A DNA stretch of 64,000 nt from Chondrilla cf. caribensis (Eukaryota; Porifera; Demospongiae; Chondrillida; Chondrillidae), in the NCBI GenBank assembly GCA_964020155.1, contig OZ026554.1, positions 2,337,827-2,401,826 on the forward strand, in the 5' to 3' direction. The notes under the pieces are model-generated. The model was given only the letters and a program-made list of their open reading frames with translations. It was not told where the DNA came from and did not search any database. Below are positions 52,657 through 64,000 of the stretch, piece by piece. The stretch's first letter is position 1. Every line of letters starts with the position of its first letter. The position numbers and the translations under genes are program-made.

Positions 52657-55600
52657 TTAGATAGTTACAGATTCTACAAGATGCGTCCTAGTGCTGGCAC
52701 TGCTGCTCTGAGAGGTACTGCTCTGAGCAAGTCTCTGCCTCAACTCCTGAACCTTGGAGAGGAGATCAGCTTCCTGTCTGTCTAGCTCTTCCCTTCTCTT
52801 GGCCCATGCACTGACTGGTGGGAAAAATAAATTGTCACAGGACACCTCTCAAAGTACAAAGTGCCAATACATGGAGTAGATTGTAATGAATTTGCAATAT
52901 ATGTACAATAACTCCATGCAAGTATTGTATGGAATTGGTGTGATTGACATACATTTAAACATGCATACACGTACTTGAATGTTCTAGAACGGAAGGAGGG
53001 TCCGATACTGTTGACGGCATATCACTCACTGATAACTCACCTACTTTAATCATAGACAAAGAAACTGTCCATAACTATTACATGTAGTTTACATTAGAAT
53101 GTACATACATACAGTACATGCATAAGGTGCATATGTGCACTTATGAATATCCGTATACAATGCTGCCAATTACAAATAACACACACACACACACACGCAC
53201 ACGTATGTATGTACAACGTATGTGACACACATGCATGTGTACACAGGAAAACACCACGGCTCATGATCAGTTGTGCAAAAGAGCAGTGGTTGCACACAAA
53301 CAAACTTATGTGTACGTATGCTCATGAACATACGTACCTTCTCCTGTAACTGGTGTACTGTTAGATGGTATAGAGGATAGGGCGAGGTCACCAGACTCCC
53401 TCATGGCTGTAAGTGCCTTCACTCGGTCTTCTTCATAAGCAAATTGACGCATGTGTACTGATTGTAACCCTTTCTTCTTAGCACGTGCATCCAATTCCTG
53501 AACAGAAAGAAATTGCATTATAATATCACACATATACTGTGCAAAGGTGACATTTGAGTAATACTGTATAAACTAAATGAGTACATATGTATGCAAATAC
53601 ACATAGTATCTGAGTATTCGGACTCACTCAAAAACCTGTGCAAATACACACTGTACATAGGTACGTATGTTGCTATGTATGTGCATATATATGCATGTAT
53701 CAGGGTTCCCCCAAAGGGGGCACTCCCCCCTATATTCTCCGTTCTGTGACAACAATTTTTGTTAGAGTAAAGATTTATAATATTATTGTGTTAAGTGTTA
53801 AAGCAATATTGATAATAATACATCAAAACATTCATAGTGACCCCCTCCCCCTTTTATTCTTTTTTCTGGGGGAAACACTGTATGTATACACAGTAGGTGA
53901 CTCGCTTCTTCTTTTCCCAGTGCCTTTATAGTTGCACGAAGTTGTTTTTCAGCCAGTTCTCTCTCTTGAAGCTTCCCACCAACCTGTCACAGCAAGCAGA
54001 TGTAGTTACATGCATTACGGATGTAGGTATGTATGCATGTATGTACGTAAGTAGGTGTGTTCAACCCCAAACATTATGTCCCTGTCCATGCACATGAAAT
54101 GTACATATGTACATCTGTGTTAAATTTCTTATGGGCACAGTAGTAGGTACAACATGACGTACATAAATGTGCACAAACATACTTACAAACACAAGGTGAA
54201 TGAATTTAGTCTAATATACGTTCATATACATTATGTATGTACGTATGTGCACTGTTGAAGACAGCTAGTTTCCTTTCATTTTGTCAAAGTTGGTTAACAG
54301 TACATAATATGTACAAAAATATGCACATATGTACGTACGTATATACAGTATGTGCTGGTGTACTTACTTCAGCCTGCTGCAATTCCCTCCTTACTCCATG
54401 GACGTCTTTGAGCAGGTTCACTTGTTGGTCCATCGACAAACCCACTCTTGTGGCTTGTGCCTTGGCAAGCTTAGTCTGCTGCTTGCGAATCCTTTCTCTC
54501 TCCATTTCCCCTTTCTCCGCTACTCCTCTGCGCACCATGTCTGCCTCCAGTTCTTCCTGTCGAAGTAGAGACTGACGCTCCTCATGCAGTCGCTGCAGGG
54601 CCTCCTCGTGCTTACGCATCAAAGACTGTACAAATCAAGTACAGGATCCATGTACATGGATGTATATCTAGAGTGATGGTAGCGTAAGTGCATGAATGTT
54701 GGTTGACCTCCACCCACCTGCTCAAGGGCTGCCTTCTGGGTCTCTATTTCCAAGGCTTGCATCTCGATTTCATTCAAAGCAGCTCTCGTTTCCTGATCTC
54801 GTTGCAGCACCTGGAATACACAATGTTACACCTACGTATGTAAATGCAGTCTCTAAAGACTGTCTGAAGTGGGCCATCTGGTGAGGGGGCTGACAGGAAG
54901 TTGAGTAATACAATTTGTGTTGATCAAAAGGAGCCATATTTGAATGATAAATTTAGTAAAAAACGAGTTATATGAGGTACCCACCATTAACAAACACAAA
55001 TAATGTACATACGTACATACATAGCTCGTCTGCTAGCACTTATGAGAGTAATAACAGTGGTATCAACACACAGGGTCTGCTCAACTCTGCTACCAGTCCC
55101 ATCCATGTAAAAATATGTATGGTCATGTGGACAAAGCCCTTTGAAAGTCATGGAAACGTTGAACATACGTATCACAGTAAGTGTAGTGGATCATAAAATC
55201 CAAATTGGTTCTATCATCTAAACAATATTTTCAATATTTAATGCTCCACACACGCAAGTGAGTCTACTGTGGAAGTGTACCTACACATGTAGTAGTACGT
55301 ATGTACGTACCTTTCTTCTGATCTCGTCGTCCAGTCTCTGCAGCTGTACTTCCTTCACAGACTGTTGGTAGTTCAGGAAACGCTGCCGAGTACCATCCAA
55401 TGTCTTCAGTTCATTCACTTTCATTTCTCTCCTCATAGCCTGCAGCCTGTACAACAAAATGTATCATCAAAGTACCAATTACATACCTACATAGGTACAT
55501 ACGTACGTACGTACGTATGCACAGACATATGTCTGTAAATAAATACGGTGTATGAATGTACTGTACGTACCTATATATCATACTACATACACATGTACGT

Positions 55601-58600
55601 ATGTATGTACGTATGTGTAGTATTTATACCCTGGGTACACCACCAACAATATACATATTTGGATGTTGTGAGCACTCACTTTGCAAAAATGTACTCCATT
55701 TGATTTGTACTATAAAATTGTCCCAAATACTCAATGCACGTACATACGTATGTGTATGAAGTACAGTATGAGCAAAATACATACTGTAATGTTCACTTTG
55801 AATTGTGGCTAGTTAAGCATTACAGGTGCGTAAATTGGAGCACCATCTATTCATCCACTACAATCTGGAATTACTGTAGTGACTACAAAATTAACAACCC
55901 CTTCTCACGTGGAAAGTACGTACTATTGGGTAATATACGTAGCAAATACACAATTTGTAAGTTTGTGACACTCATTACTTCGTGCACATGACCTTTCTCT
56001 CTGGTCTTTCAGTTTCTGCTCTTCTAGCTCAATGATCTGTCTTCTCTCTTTCTCAGCTTGAAGAAGGAGTTCTTGTTGTCTGTACCATGTTTCTTCCTCA
56101 TGCTTACGCTTCTGAGTGAATCGCTCCATCTCCAAAGCACTTTGTCTGGAGCAGTCAAAAGATTGGGATTGAATGTGGTTGCTGTTTTAAGCCCTTAGGG
56201 GCAAATTAGGTTACAGTTTTGAGCTCCTCTGAGCCACATTAGCCAATACATACATATATGTACGTACGTATGCATGTGTAAATACATATTGTACATGCAC
56301 TATGTATGTACGTGTACATATGTTCCTGTGTGCAAATACATACGTACGTACGTACCTACGCACATGCACACGTATTACAATGCCTCAATACGTGAACCTA
56401 CATACGTACAGTATGTACTTACCTCTGCTTTAAATATTCCATTTCTTCCTGTCTAATGCGATCTCTTTCCTGTACCTAAGGAATAAATAAGCAGCACATT
56501 ACACACAAGGAGAGTCAAAGAACTGTCTCTCTACAGGCTTGAAGTAAGCCCTTCCCCTTTCCTAAGCACATATGCACATACGTACGTAGGTACGACATAC
56601 GTATGTACGTACCTATTTATACACCCATGTACACTAGTGTAAATACGTATGTACATTCTATAGTTATAATACACTATAAAGAGTCAACACATCACATCAC
56701 CATCCAGATAATATGTACCTGATAGTCCACAATGAACTTTGGGTATTTATTGAATATAGGATAAGATCCTTTAGTGAGTGGTGTGAAGGCTTGTATCATC
56801 CGTTGTGGATGGAGGTCAGCAGGAGTAGCATCTTGGAAGTGGTAGGCTTCACTGATGACGTTACTGATGTCCAGGGCATTGCGGTGGTGGAAGAAGAACT
56901 GCACAATAGAGAAGCACAGGATAGCATGGGAACACTAGGTCAAGTGTACACATGGTATACAACCATTAAAACATTATAATATACTCATGCTAGATGCTTA
57001 TACGTATATACTCATATGTACATACGTATAAGCATCGCTATATTCACATACGTACATATGCATGTTTTAGACAAAAGTCCGCTTATACTGTATGGAACAA
57101 AGTATATTACTATGTACTGTACATACGCACATATGTACGTACATACATATTTGAGAAAAATTAAGACGACCCTGTTTCCTTGTATGTTTCGTAACACCCT
57201 GCATGTGTACATTCACACATACTGTACCTCAAAGTCTTCTTTGGACGTACACTTGAGTAGTGTCTGTCTGGCAGTGACGAGGTATCCCACCACAAGCAAC
57301 AGGAGATAGGCAGGGTGGTTTGAGAACACGTGATCCCATACCCTCAGCCACTCCTGGCGGGTCAACACCTCCGACATCAGTGTTTGCAACAGGGGCCAGG
57401 CGTACAGCTGGAGGAGAGAAGAGATCAACCATAACCTCATGGGATTGGGTGGCCGTGTTGCACTTATGTACGTGCGTTTCTTCTGGCAGACACAGGACAA
57501 GTAGAATTGGGGACTACGTATTATGAACAGCCTATTATAGCTATGTACCATGTACGTACACATGTACGTATGTACATATGCAGTCACCAGAGGAAGGAGC
57601 ATGTGTATGTACAGTAGACCCATTATTCTGTAATAATATGACAACACTTTTCCGCAATTCTTCATTCTAACACATTTCCAGTGAGCACATTGATGCTGGC
57701 TCTTGATTAGTATACAAATACATACCTGTGCATGTAACCATACCTGGGTATACCTCTACTGTTCACAACGATATGAAGTAATCCACACATGAACTGGTGC
57801 AATGCTCTCAACTGACCTGAGAGGTGATCCCATACTGCACAAAGTGCTCCAGCAGCTTGTGATCATGGTAAGCCAACACATTCTCGACCATTGCCAGTAT
57901 GTTCAGAGGTGGGTTAGGAAAGTACTCAAACCAGTGGTCACACCAATTGCCTGCACAACAGAAGACATACAGTACATATTGACCATCTCGCCCTGGTGAC
58001 CATGTAAATACATATGTGGATGACTCATGAATGCTTTCTGTTAGCCTTTCAGTAGGGTCATAAGGACTCACGGCTTGCATGTCTGCTTGTGCCTATCAGG
58101 CCACACACACAATTCTGATCATTACACCTCTCTTTATCGAAAATAAGAACATATATGTACATAACATATGCATGTAAGTATGTAGGCATGTACGTTTTTA
58201 TGTACGTACGTAGGTACATACTATAGCATACATTTTCATATAATTAGTGCCGAAAATAGCAGATACAAAGTGCTCCTATTTGAGCAAAACACTGTGGTTC
58301 AGACATTAGAGCATTTGGAAGATGGGCAACACTCCACCTCAATTGAAGTTGTGGACATTCTGTACATACACTTGTGTTCATGCACATATGGGTACTGTAT
58401 GAACTGAACCTTATGTAAAAAATATAGGTACGCACACATGTACGTATGTACGTACATACATACACACGTACCTACGTACAATGTAACATATACATACATG
58501 AGCATGGACTACTCACACTGTACATACTGATACGTACATACAGAACATAGACATGTATGTACGTATGTACAGTGAAACCTCTCTAATCCGTCCCCCTATT

Positions 58601-60302
58601 ATCCGTCAGACCCACTATTCCGCCCTGGTTTTCAAAGAACGAATTAAAATGTACATGTTTAATATACATCTAATCCGCCACTTGCCAATACCACCATTCG
58701 CCACAATTTTTGATGACAAAATAGTAGTATTACCTGATAATTTCCCCCGGAAATCCACCAAGTAATAGACCTGTAGTATGCATTAATGAAGAAGATGGCC
58801 GATTTTGAAACACCAACAATTAGAAATTGGGCTGGATTTCGAGCGCAACATTGGGCTTTGTTGAAAGTTATATCTTCAGAGTAGGTTCTTATAAACTTGA
58901 AAAGAGATGCCCAAGTAATATGAACGCGGGAACCCTGCAATTTTTCTGCTCATATTTTAGACTACTTGCTTTGTTTACAACGTGAGTATTCAACCACCTA
59001 GGGTCCATGGTCCACTGATGTACATCAACTGATAACAAAGCGAGTGAAGAAACCCAAATTCGGCAAATTAGAATGGGCTATTATTATTGTTACATTATTG
59101 TTGCCATAATCCAACACATTCTGAGATGTTTTGTGCACATACTAGTGTGTGGTAGGCTCAATTAGGCTCAAGCCTTGTTAACCCACCAACCCCACTAATC
59201 CGCCATAAAATTGAGTGGCGGATTATCGAGGTTTCACAGTACGTAATTAATATTCCTGTACTGCACTCACTCATCAATGTGGCCAGGACCTCGAATGTCA
59301 GTAATCTGTTGTTTTGGAAGAGCTTGGCAAAAGGGAAGGCCAAATGAGAGAGGTAGTCCACTTCACCAAATATGGGAGCCCAGAAGGCCAGGGCAGACAG
59401 AGCTCTAAAGAACAGCATATGTACATACGTACACATTAGTATCTGTTCAATAAGCATACACTTACTGTATGTACATACTGACGATATGTACTATGTATGT
59501 ACATATGTACATGTGCATAATACTGGTAACAAACAGATGGATCAATACACGTCTATGTGCACATTTGTACATGTACGTACATACGTACGTATGAAAGTAC
59601 GCACTGTACATGTAGGTATGTACAAACAGTACACATCTAGGCAACTTGTATGGACATATGTACAGACGTACATATGCATGTATATACGTATATCTGAAAC
59701 TACAACAATTGGATACTTTAGCATAGGCATATTGTATACATACGGAACATTACACTGCTGATAAGGACTATACCCATAACATATATCAATTAGTCATTCT
59801 GTACACACAGCACAGTATGTACATTACTTACGTACATACGTACCTTTGGAGAACTCTTAGGAGTTTTCTACTTTTGATTGGGTACTTTTGCTGCAGGTCA
59901 ACAAAAGCTGGATGTGTCCCCTTGTCTAGCAGGTTACTGTAGGCAGTGTGGTTCTCTGGCAGTCTTAGCAAGCACCTCCAAATGAAGCACCTTCAACAAC
60001 ACAAACAACTAACAGTTACCATTGGCCTAATAACCCTGGTGAGAGCATCTTGGAGCCAACCTGTACTTTTCTGGATATTCCCCAAATCCTTGGAGTATTG
60101 CCTTCATCTTCTTTAAATCCAGCACTGGTTCTTCACTGAGAGATATAGTCTTCGACTGTGCCTTGGTGCTCCTGCCCCCTGTGACTGTCTTACTAGACGT
60201 TGCAACACCAGATTTGTACTTTTTCGTTGGTAGAACCTTTCCAGCCTTGGATGAGGTCACATCAGGTGATTCCTCAGATACTCTCACCAGAGGAGCCGGA
60301 GG
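52657..60302 (-). CDS. TBC1D31: TBC1 domain family member 31-like (TBC plus coiled-coil half), 5' exons off window
   Basis: Fourteen exons seen: 60302-60061, 59990-59844, 59404-59271, 57950-57817, 57407-57228, 56898-56719, 56475-56423, 56145-55993, 55446-55311, 54810-54718, 54625-54368, about 53983-53902, 53497-53338, 52814-52657 (TAA). TBC1D31 (WDR67) is a centriolar-satellite protein linked to ciliogenesis; its human form has WD40 repeats, a Rab-GAP-like TBC domain and a coiled coil. GFGEYPEKYR, LPENHTAYSNLLDKG, LQKYPIKSRKLLRVLQR-like text, NWCDHWFEYFPNPPLNIL, YAWPLLQTLMSEVLTRQEWL and TKGSYPIFNKYPKFIVDYQ match the TBC part. Gln/Glu/Arg-rich exons from 56475 down form the coiled coil. Exon 12's donor is unresolved: GTCACC at 53901 is out of phase with the next exon. 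The WD40 exons must lie beyond the retrotransposon. Confidence 0.9.
58568..59241. mobile_element. Non-autonomous pogo/Tigger-type transposon
   Basis: 674 bp between TACAGTGAAACCTCTCTAAT and the inverse ATTATCGAGGTTTCACAGTA, with TA at both edges. ATCCG/CGGAT follow each end, matching Tigger-style termini. No transposase frame was seen. It fills half of a TBC1D31 intron. Confidence 0.88.
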
Positions 60303-60328
60303 CTGAAGAAAGAGTACAAACGTAGTAT

Positions 60329-60592
60329 GTACCCGATGCGTGGGCGTTTTCAATCAACTACAAAAGCGCCGACAGGAGTACATTCGCGATGTACTGGGGT
60401 ACATTTGTGATGTACCCCAGTTTTTGTAAGTGGCATTACAATATATTTACCGAACAAATGAGGAAACTTGCCGAAACCAAGAGCCTAAGAATATTTACAG
60501 AAAAAACGACGATTGCTGCAGTGTTATTAGGCCTTCTTGCTGCTCTTCGTTGAAAACCTCAATCAATAGGCCTACCAGCCCGCGTGAATGAA
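60329..60592. repeat. Dispersed repeat, copy B (occupied by the retrotransposon)
   Basis: Close match to 381-921: the first ~110 bp and the last ~85 bp align almost base for base. The tandem middle is contracted to one or two units. It ends GTGAATGAA where the LTR begins. It lies 27 bp upstream of TBC1D31 exon 60302. Confidence 0.88.
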
Positions 60593-60846
60593 TGTGTGGC
60601 GCGTGTGGTTATCCGCGAAGGACGCAGCAGTTGTTTCCAACGTTGTACGAACAAATTGACAAATTCAATAATTAGCAAATCATTCACTCTACACTCTATC
60701 ACGAGGCTACCCGTGTCTGTTGTGTGCGCATGCGTGTATGCGGTGTATGTTAGCACGTGACATACAGCGCGAGATACAAAAATCATCCATGCATAACTAA
60801 ATACAAGCACACATGATACATATACAGTTAATGTCTGTACGCCACA
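60593..60846 (-). repeat. 3' LTR of the Ty3/gypsy element
   Basis: 254 bp. Read on the minus strand it starts TGTGGCGTACAG and ends GCGCCACACA (TG...CA). It is preceded by a polypurine tract (minus GGGGGGGG-AG, 60851-60860), as expected for plus-strand priming. The 5' LTR is beyond 64000, so LTR age cannot be judged. Confidence 0.85.
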
Positions 60847-60885
60847 GTACTCCCCCCCCAGTGAGCGGCCAGTGAACGATGATGA

Positions 60886-63800
60886 TCAGATGGTGTAGCG
60901 CTCTGGGAAATGTACTCGTCGTCCAGAGCGGGTGGTGCGTACTGGCACTTGTGGAGTTGGCGACTGGGTAGGAGCTGTAGATGATGCAGGCGTAGCAGTA
61001 GATGGAGAAGTAGCTGCAGATGACGGACTGTCGAGATGGGCAGGTTTCAGCCGATCAAGGGAGACGGTTTGTCGGTGACCATTGACCAAGACGGTGTAAA
61101 ACTTGTCGGCGCGCGCAATGACCTCAAATGGTCCGTCATAGGGTGGCTGTAGCGACTTGCGAACTGCATCATGGCGAATAAAGACGTGTGTACTAGTAGC
61201 TAAATCCTTACTGATGTGTGGAGTACGAGATGTGTGATGCGATGCGGGGATAGGGCGAAGCTGTTGCATGGTGGAGCGTAGGCGAGATACATAAGTGTGT
61301 GGGTCCTGTACTGGTTGGGCACTAACAGTAGAATCGAAAAACTCCCCCGGGAGGCGCAAAGTGGTGCTGTACACCAACTCAGAAGTGGTGCAGTGAACGT
61401 CTTCCTTAAAACACGAACAAATGCCAAGGAGGACGAGTGGCAGGGCATCAAGCCACTGGGTCTGTGGCACAGCACTCAGGGCGGCTTTGAGCTGTCGGTG
61501 TAGTCGCTCAACGAGACCATTAGCAGCAGGATGATATGCTGTCGTTCGGATGCGATTGGAACCGAGCAGGCGCATGAGCTGAGTCCACAGGTTTGACTCG
61601 AATTGCGCACCGCGATCAGTAGTGATGGTAGATGGTACTCCAAAACGTGCGATCCAACCGGAGATGAAAGCACTAGCGACTGTAGATGTTGTAATATCGG
61701 GGAGTGGAAAAGCTTCAGGCCAACGAGTAAAACGATCCACACATGTGAGAAGATATGAAAATCCCTTACATGGAGGTAGAGGTCCCACAAGATCAAGGTG
61801 AACATGATCGAAGCGTGCGTCTGGTGTTGCAAAAGTAGCGAGCGGCGTTACGGTATGCTGATGCACTTTCGTGCGCTGACACTGTAAACACGAGCGAGCC
61901 CATTTGCGTACATCGGCGTTAATTCCTGGCCACACATAGCGAGCAGTAATGAGGCGTTGCGTGGCGCGAACTCCGGGATGAGCAAGGGAATGTAGTGTGT
62001 CAAAAACAACACGTCGGAATGGCTCTGGCACGTACGGGCGCGGTGTGCCCGTGCTCATGTCGCACAGTAAGGTGCCATCAGTGGTTGGAAGAGGCACAGG
62101 ACGCAGGTCAAGCGACAACTTGGATGGCTGAGACAGTGTCGGGTCATCTTGTTGTGCACGAGCCATGGCAGCATAATCAATGGATGGAGTTGAGCTCAAT
62201 GGTGCACACAGAGCATCTACTTCTACTCGGGACAGGGCATCGGCAGCAGCGTTGGAAGATCCCTTAAGGAAACGGATATCAGATGTGAACTGGCTGATGA
62301 AATCTAGATGACGGATCTGACGAGGCGAATGATGCTTGGACTGTGACGCGAGCGCAAACGTGAGTGGTTTGTGGTCCGTAACGATGAAGAATTGCCTTCC
62401 CTCGATGGAGTGCCGGAAGTGCTTGATCGCCAGGTAGACCGCCAGTAGTTCGCGATCGAACGTACTGTACCTGGTTTCGGCAGGTGACAGCTTCCGGGAG
62501 AAGTAGGCTAACGGGGACCAGACAGAGGTGATTTGCTGCTGCAGTACAGCACCGACGGCGATGTCTGATGCATCAGTGATGATGCAGGTGGGTGCGTCAG
62601 ATTGCGGATGTACCAGTAGAGTGGCATTCGAGAGGGCTTCCTTGACCTGAGTAAGAGCTGCTTCAGTGTCAGGGGTCCAGACAAGGCACCGGTCACTCTT
62701 GGAGGATCCAGTCAGCATGTTGTGGAGAGGTTGTAGAATACGCGCACATCCCGGGATAAAACGATGGTAGAAGTTGACTAATCCGAGAAACTGGCGTAAC
62801 TTCCTTTGAGATGTCGGTCGTGGGAAATGGCGTACTGCGTTAACCTTCTCCTCCAGAGGCCGGATACCGTGCTGGTCCACCTGGTGTCCGAGAAACTCTA
62901 GCGATTCTACACCCAGCACACACTTGTTGGGGTTGATTACGGTACCATTTGCAGCTAGACGGCGACAGACCTCGCATAAATGTTCCAGATGATCTTCCTT
63001 CGTAGCGCTGGCGACTAGGATATCATCGATGTAGTCGTACGCAAAAGGTAGTCCGTGAAGCACCTGGTCCATAAAACGTTGGAAGGTCTGCGCTGCGTTG
63101 CGTAGGCCGAAGGGCATGCTGGTGAACTCGTAGAGGCCGAATGGGGTGGTGATGGCGGTCTTGGGGATGTCTGACGGTTCCACCGGTATCTGATGATACG
63201 CGCGCACTAGGTCAATCTTCGAGAAAACTGTAGCTCCGTGAAGCGAAGAGGCGAAATCCTGAACGTGTGGAATAGGATAACGATCTGGCTCTGTGATGCG
63301 GTTGAGTGCACGATAGTCACCACAAGGGCGCCAATCACCAGAGGACTTAGGAACAATGTGGAGCGGCGATGACCAGCAACTGGAAGATGGACGAATGATA
63401 CCTAGATCCAACATGTGGTCGAACTCTTGTTTGGCAACACGTAGACGATCTGAATGTAGACGGCGCGGGCGTGCGGAAACAGGTGGTCCGGTGGTACGGA
63501 TGTGGTGAGTGACAGCATGCTGGGTTGGTTGATCGGTGGCGCGTGGACGAAGAAGTTCCGGGAACTCGGCGAGCACAGCGGCGTATGGATCTTGCGAATC
63601 GAGGCACGGCAGAGTCGGACCATCAGACACAGTACGTGTGGAGATGCCGAGGACTTGCAGGTGCGTGAGGGTGTCTGTTAATCGCGATTGCCTGACATCA
63701 ACGGATAAACCAAAGTGGTGAAGAAAATCGGCACCAAGGATAGCGTGGCGGACATCAGCGATAACGAAGATCCAACGAAAAGTGCGGCACAGTCCCAGAT

Positions 63801-64000
63801 CGAGTGTCAATGAGCGTGTCCCGTAAGTAGCGATGGAGGAGTGGTTGGCAGCCTGGAGAGAGTAGCCGGTGGGTTGACGTGAGCTTGGTGGTCCTGAAGG
63901 AGGTAGTACGCTTACCTCAGCTCCGGTGTCCACCAAAAACTTCTCACCGGACATACGGTCTTTAATAAAAAATAGGCGACTACTACGGGTGGGGCCAGTG
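60886..64000 (-). CDS. pol: Ty3/gypsy retrotransposon Pol polyprotein (protease, RT, RNase H, integrase), 5' part off window
   Basis: One uninterrupted frame from the right edge to TGA at 60886. Counted from the first Met (63954) it has 1,022 codons, but the frame continues open upstream of that Met to the window edge, so Gag or zinc knuckles probably lie beyond. Protease: LVDTGAEVS near residues 7-15. Reverse transcriptase: [36 protein letters not shown] at about 308-311. RNase H: ITDASD about 457 and VTDHKPLTF. Integrase: H-H-C-C zinc finger ending CLQCQRTK about 690, then a D-D-E core ([30 protein letters not shown]). The C terminus has a GPFEVI (GPY/F-type) module and no chromodomain. All catalytic motifs are intact. 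The integrase wording resembles the CsRN1/Kabuki group (from memory). Only about 40 bp separate the stop from the LTR, so there is no envelope gene. Confidence 0.96.
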   Translation of the reverse strand, partial: TGPTRSSRLFFIKDRMSGEKFLVDTGAEVSVLPPSGPPSSRQPTGYSLQAANHSSIATYGTRSLTLDLGLCRTFRWIFVIADVRHAILGADFLHHFGLSVDVRQSRLTDTLTHLQVLGISTRTVSDGPTLPCLDSQDPYAAVLAEFPELLRPRATDQPTQHAVTHHIRTTGPPVSARPRRLHSDRLRVAKQEFDHMLDLGIIRPSSSCWSSPLHIVPKSSGDWRPCGDYRALNRITEPDRYPIPHVQDFASSLHGATVFSKIDLVRAYHQIPVEPSDIPKTAITTPFGLYEFTSMPFGLRNAAQTFQRFMDQVLHGLPFAYDYIDDILVASATKEDHLEHLCEVCRRLAANGTVINPNKCVLGVESLEFLGHQVDQHGIRPLEEKVNAVRHFPRPTSQRKLRQFLGLVNFYHRFIPGCARILQPLHNMLTGSSKSDRCLVWTPDTEAALTQVKEALSNATLLVHPQSDAPTCIITDASDIAVGAVLQQQITSVWSPLAYFSRKLSPAETRYSTFDRELLAVYLAIKHFRHSIEGRQFFIVTDHKPLTFALASQSKHHSPRQIRHLDFISQFTSDIRFLKGSSNAAADALSRVEVDALCAPLSSTPSIDYAAMARAQQDDPTLSQPSKLSLDLRPVPLPTTDGTLLCDMSTGTPRPYVPEPFRRVVFDTLHSLAHPGVRATQRLITARYVWPGINADVRKWARSCLQCQRTKVHQHTVTPLATFATPDARFDHVHLDLVGPLPPCKGFSYLLTCVDRFTRWPEAFPLPDITTSTVASAFISGWIARFGVPSTITTDRGAQFESNLWTQLMRLLGSNRIRTTAYHPAANGLVERLHRQLKAALSAVPQTQWLDALPLVLLGICSCFKEDVHCTTSELVYSTTLRLPGEFFDSTVSAQPVQDPHTYVSRLRSTMQQLRPIPASHHTSRTPHISKDLATSTHVFIRHDAVRKSLQPPYDGPFEVIARADKFYTVLVNGHRQTVSLDRLKPAHLDSPSSAATSPSTATPASSTAPTQSPTPQVPVRTTRSGRRVHFPERYTI

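Noticed and set aside
60847..60885. A possible envelope gene of the gypsy element
   Set aside because: Only about 40 bp lie between the pol stop and the LTR, most of it polypurine tract.

Overview
The window is nuclear DNA from an animal, most likely an early-branching one such as a demosponge. The evidence is: intron-dense genes with GT-AG introns; animal genes (two PAR-6 polarity genes, a TBC1D31-like centrosomal gene, an NPEPL1-type aminopeptidase, prolidase, a LACTBL1-like protein); a GAIN/GPS receptor; a large intronless beta-helix/multi-membrane-span gene of a kind I associate with sponges; and introns full of TG/CA microsatellites, minisatellites, MITEs and TACGTA-type palindromes. The species assignment is inference.

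Layout, left to right. (1) About 1.3-8.0 kb, minus strand: NPEPL1-like M17 aminopeptidase, ten exons seen, final exon(s) beyond the left edge. (2) 8.4-11.5 kb and 12.2-21.3 kb, plus strand: two tandem PAR6 genes. The first shares a ~370 bp divergent promoter region with NPEPL1. The copies are a patchwork of near-identical and diverged blocks, which suggests gene conversion. (3) 22.7-31.5 kb, minus strand: complete 15-exon prolidase (PEPD), with a decayed copy of part of exon 2 in an intron. (4) 32.9-39.7 kb, plus strand: nine-exon gene for a secreted mucin-like stalk, hormone-receptor-like domain, GAIN/GPS domain, ONE transmembrane helix and a tail with phosphotyrosine-type motifs. This is the most novel item. 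(5) 40.6-44.7 kb, plus strand: intronless 1,355-residue protein (beta-helix ectodomain, Cys-rich module, about nine membrane spans). (6) 45.3-51.6 kb, minus strand: 11-exon LACTBL1-like serine beta-lactamase-fold protein with an N-terminal signal. (7) 51.76-52.53 kb: a MULE-like element with perfect 68-bp inverted ends and a 9-bp target duplication, carrying a RecQ-like helicase fragment. (8) 52.7-60.3 kb, minus strand: the TBC plus coiled-coil half of TBC1D31. (9) 60.6-64 kb, minus strand: an open Ty3/gypsy retrotransposon pol with its 3' LTR, inserted into an older repeat whose unoccupied relative lies at 0.4-0.9 kb.

The genes do not form one pathway. PAR6 (polarity) and TBC1D31 (centriolar satellites/cilia) are cytoskeletal; NPEPL1 and PEPD are peptidases; the genes at 32.9-51.6 kb encode cell-surface or secreted proteins. 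Exon coordinates below come from reading splice sites by eye (GT-AG), checking phase, and comparing with remembered family sequences. Phases close for every gene except one exon end in TBC1D31.
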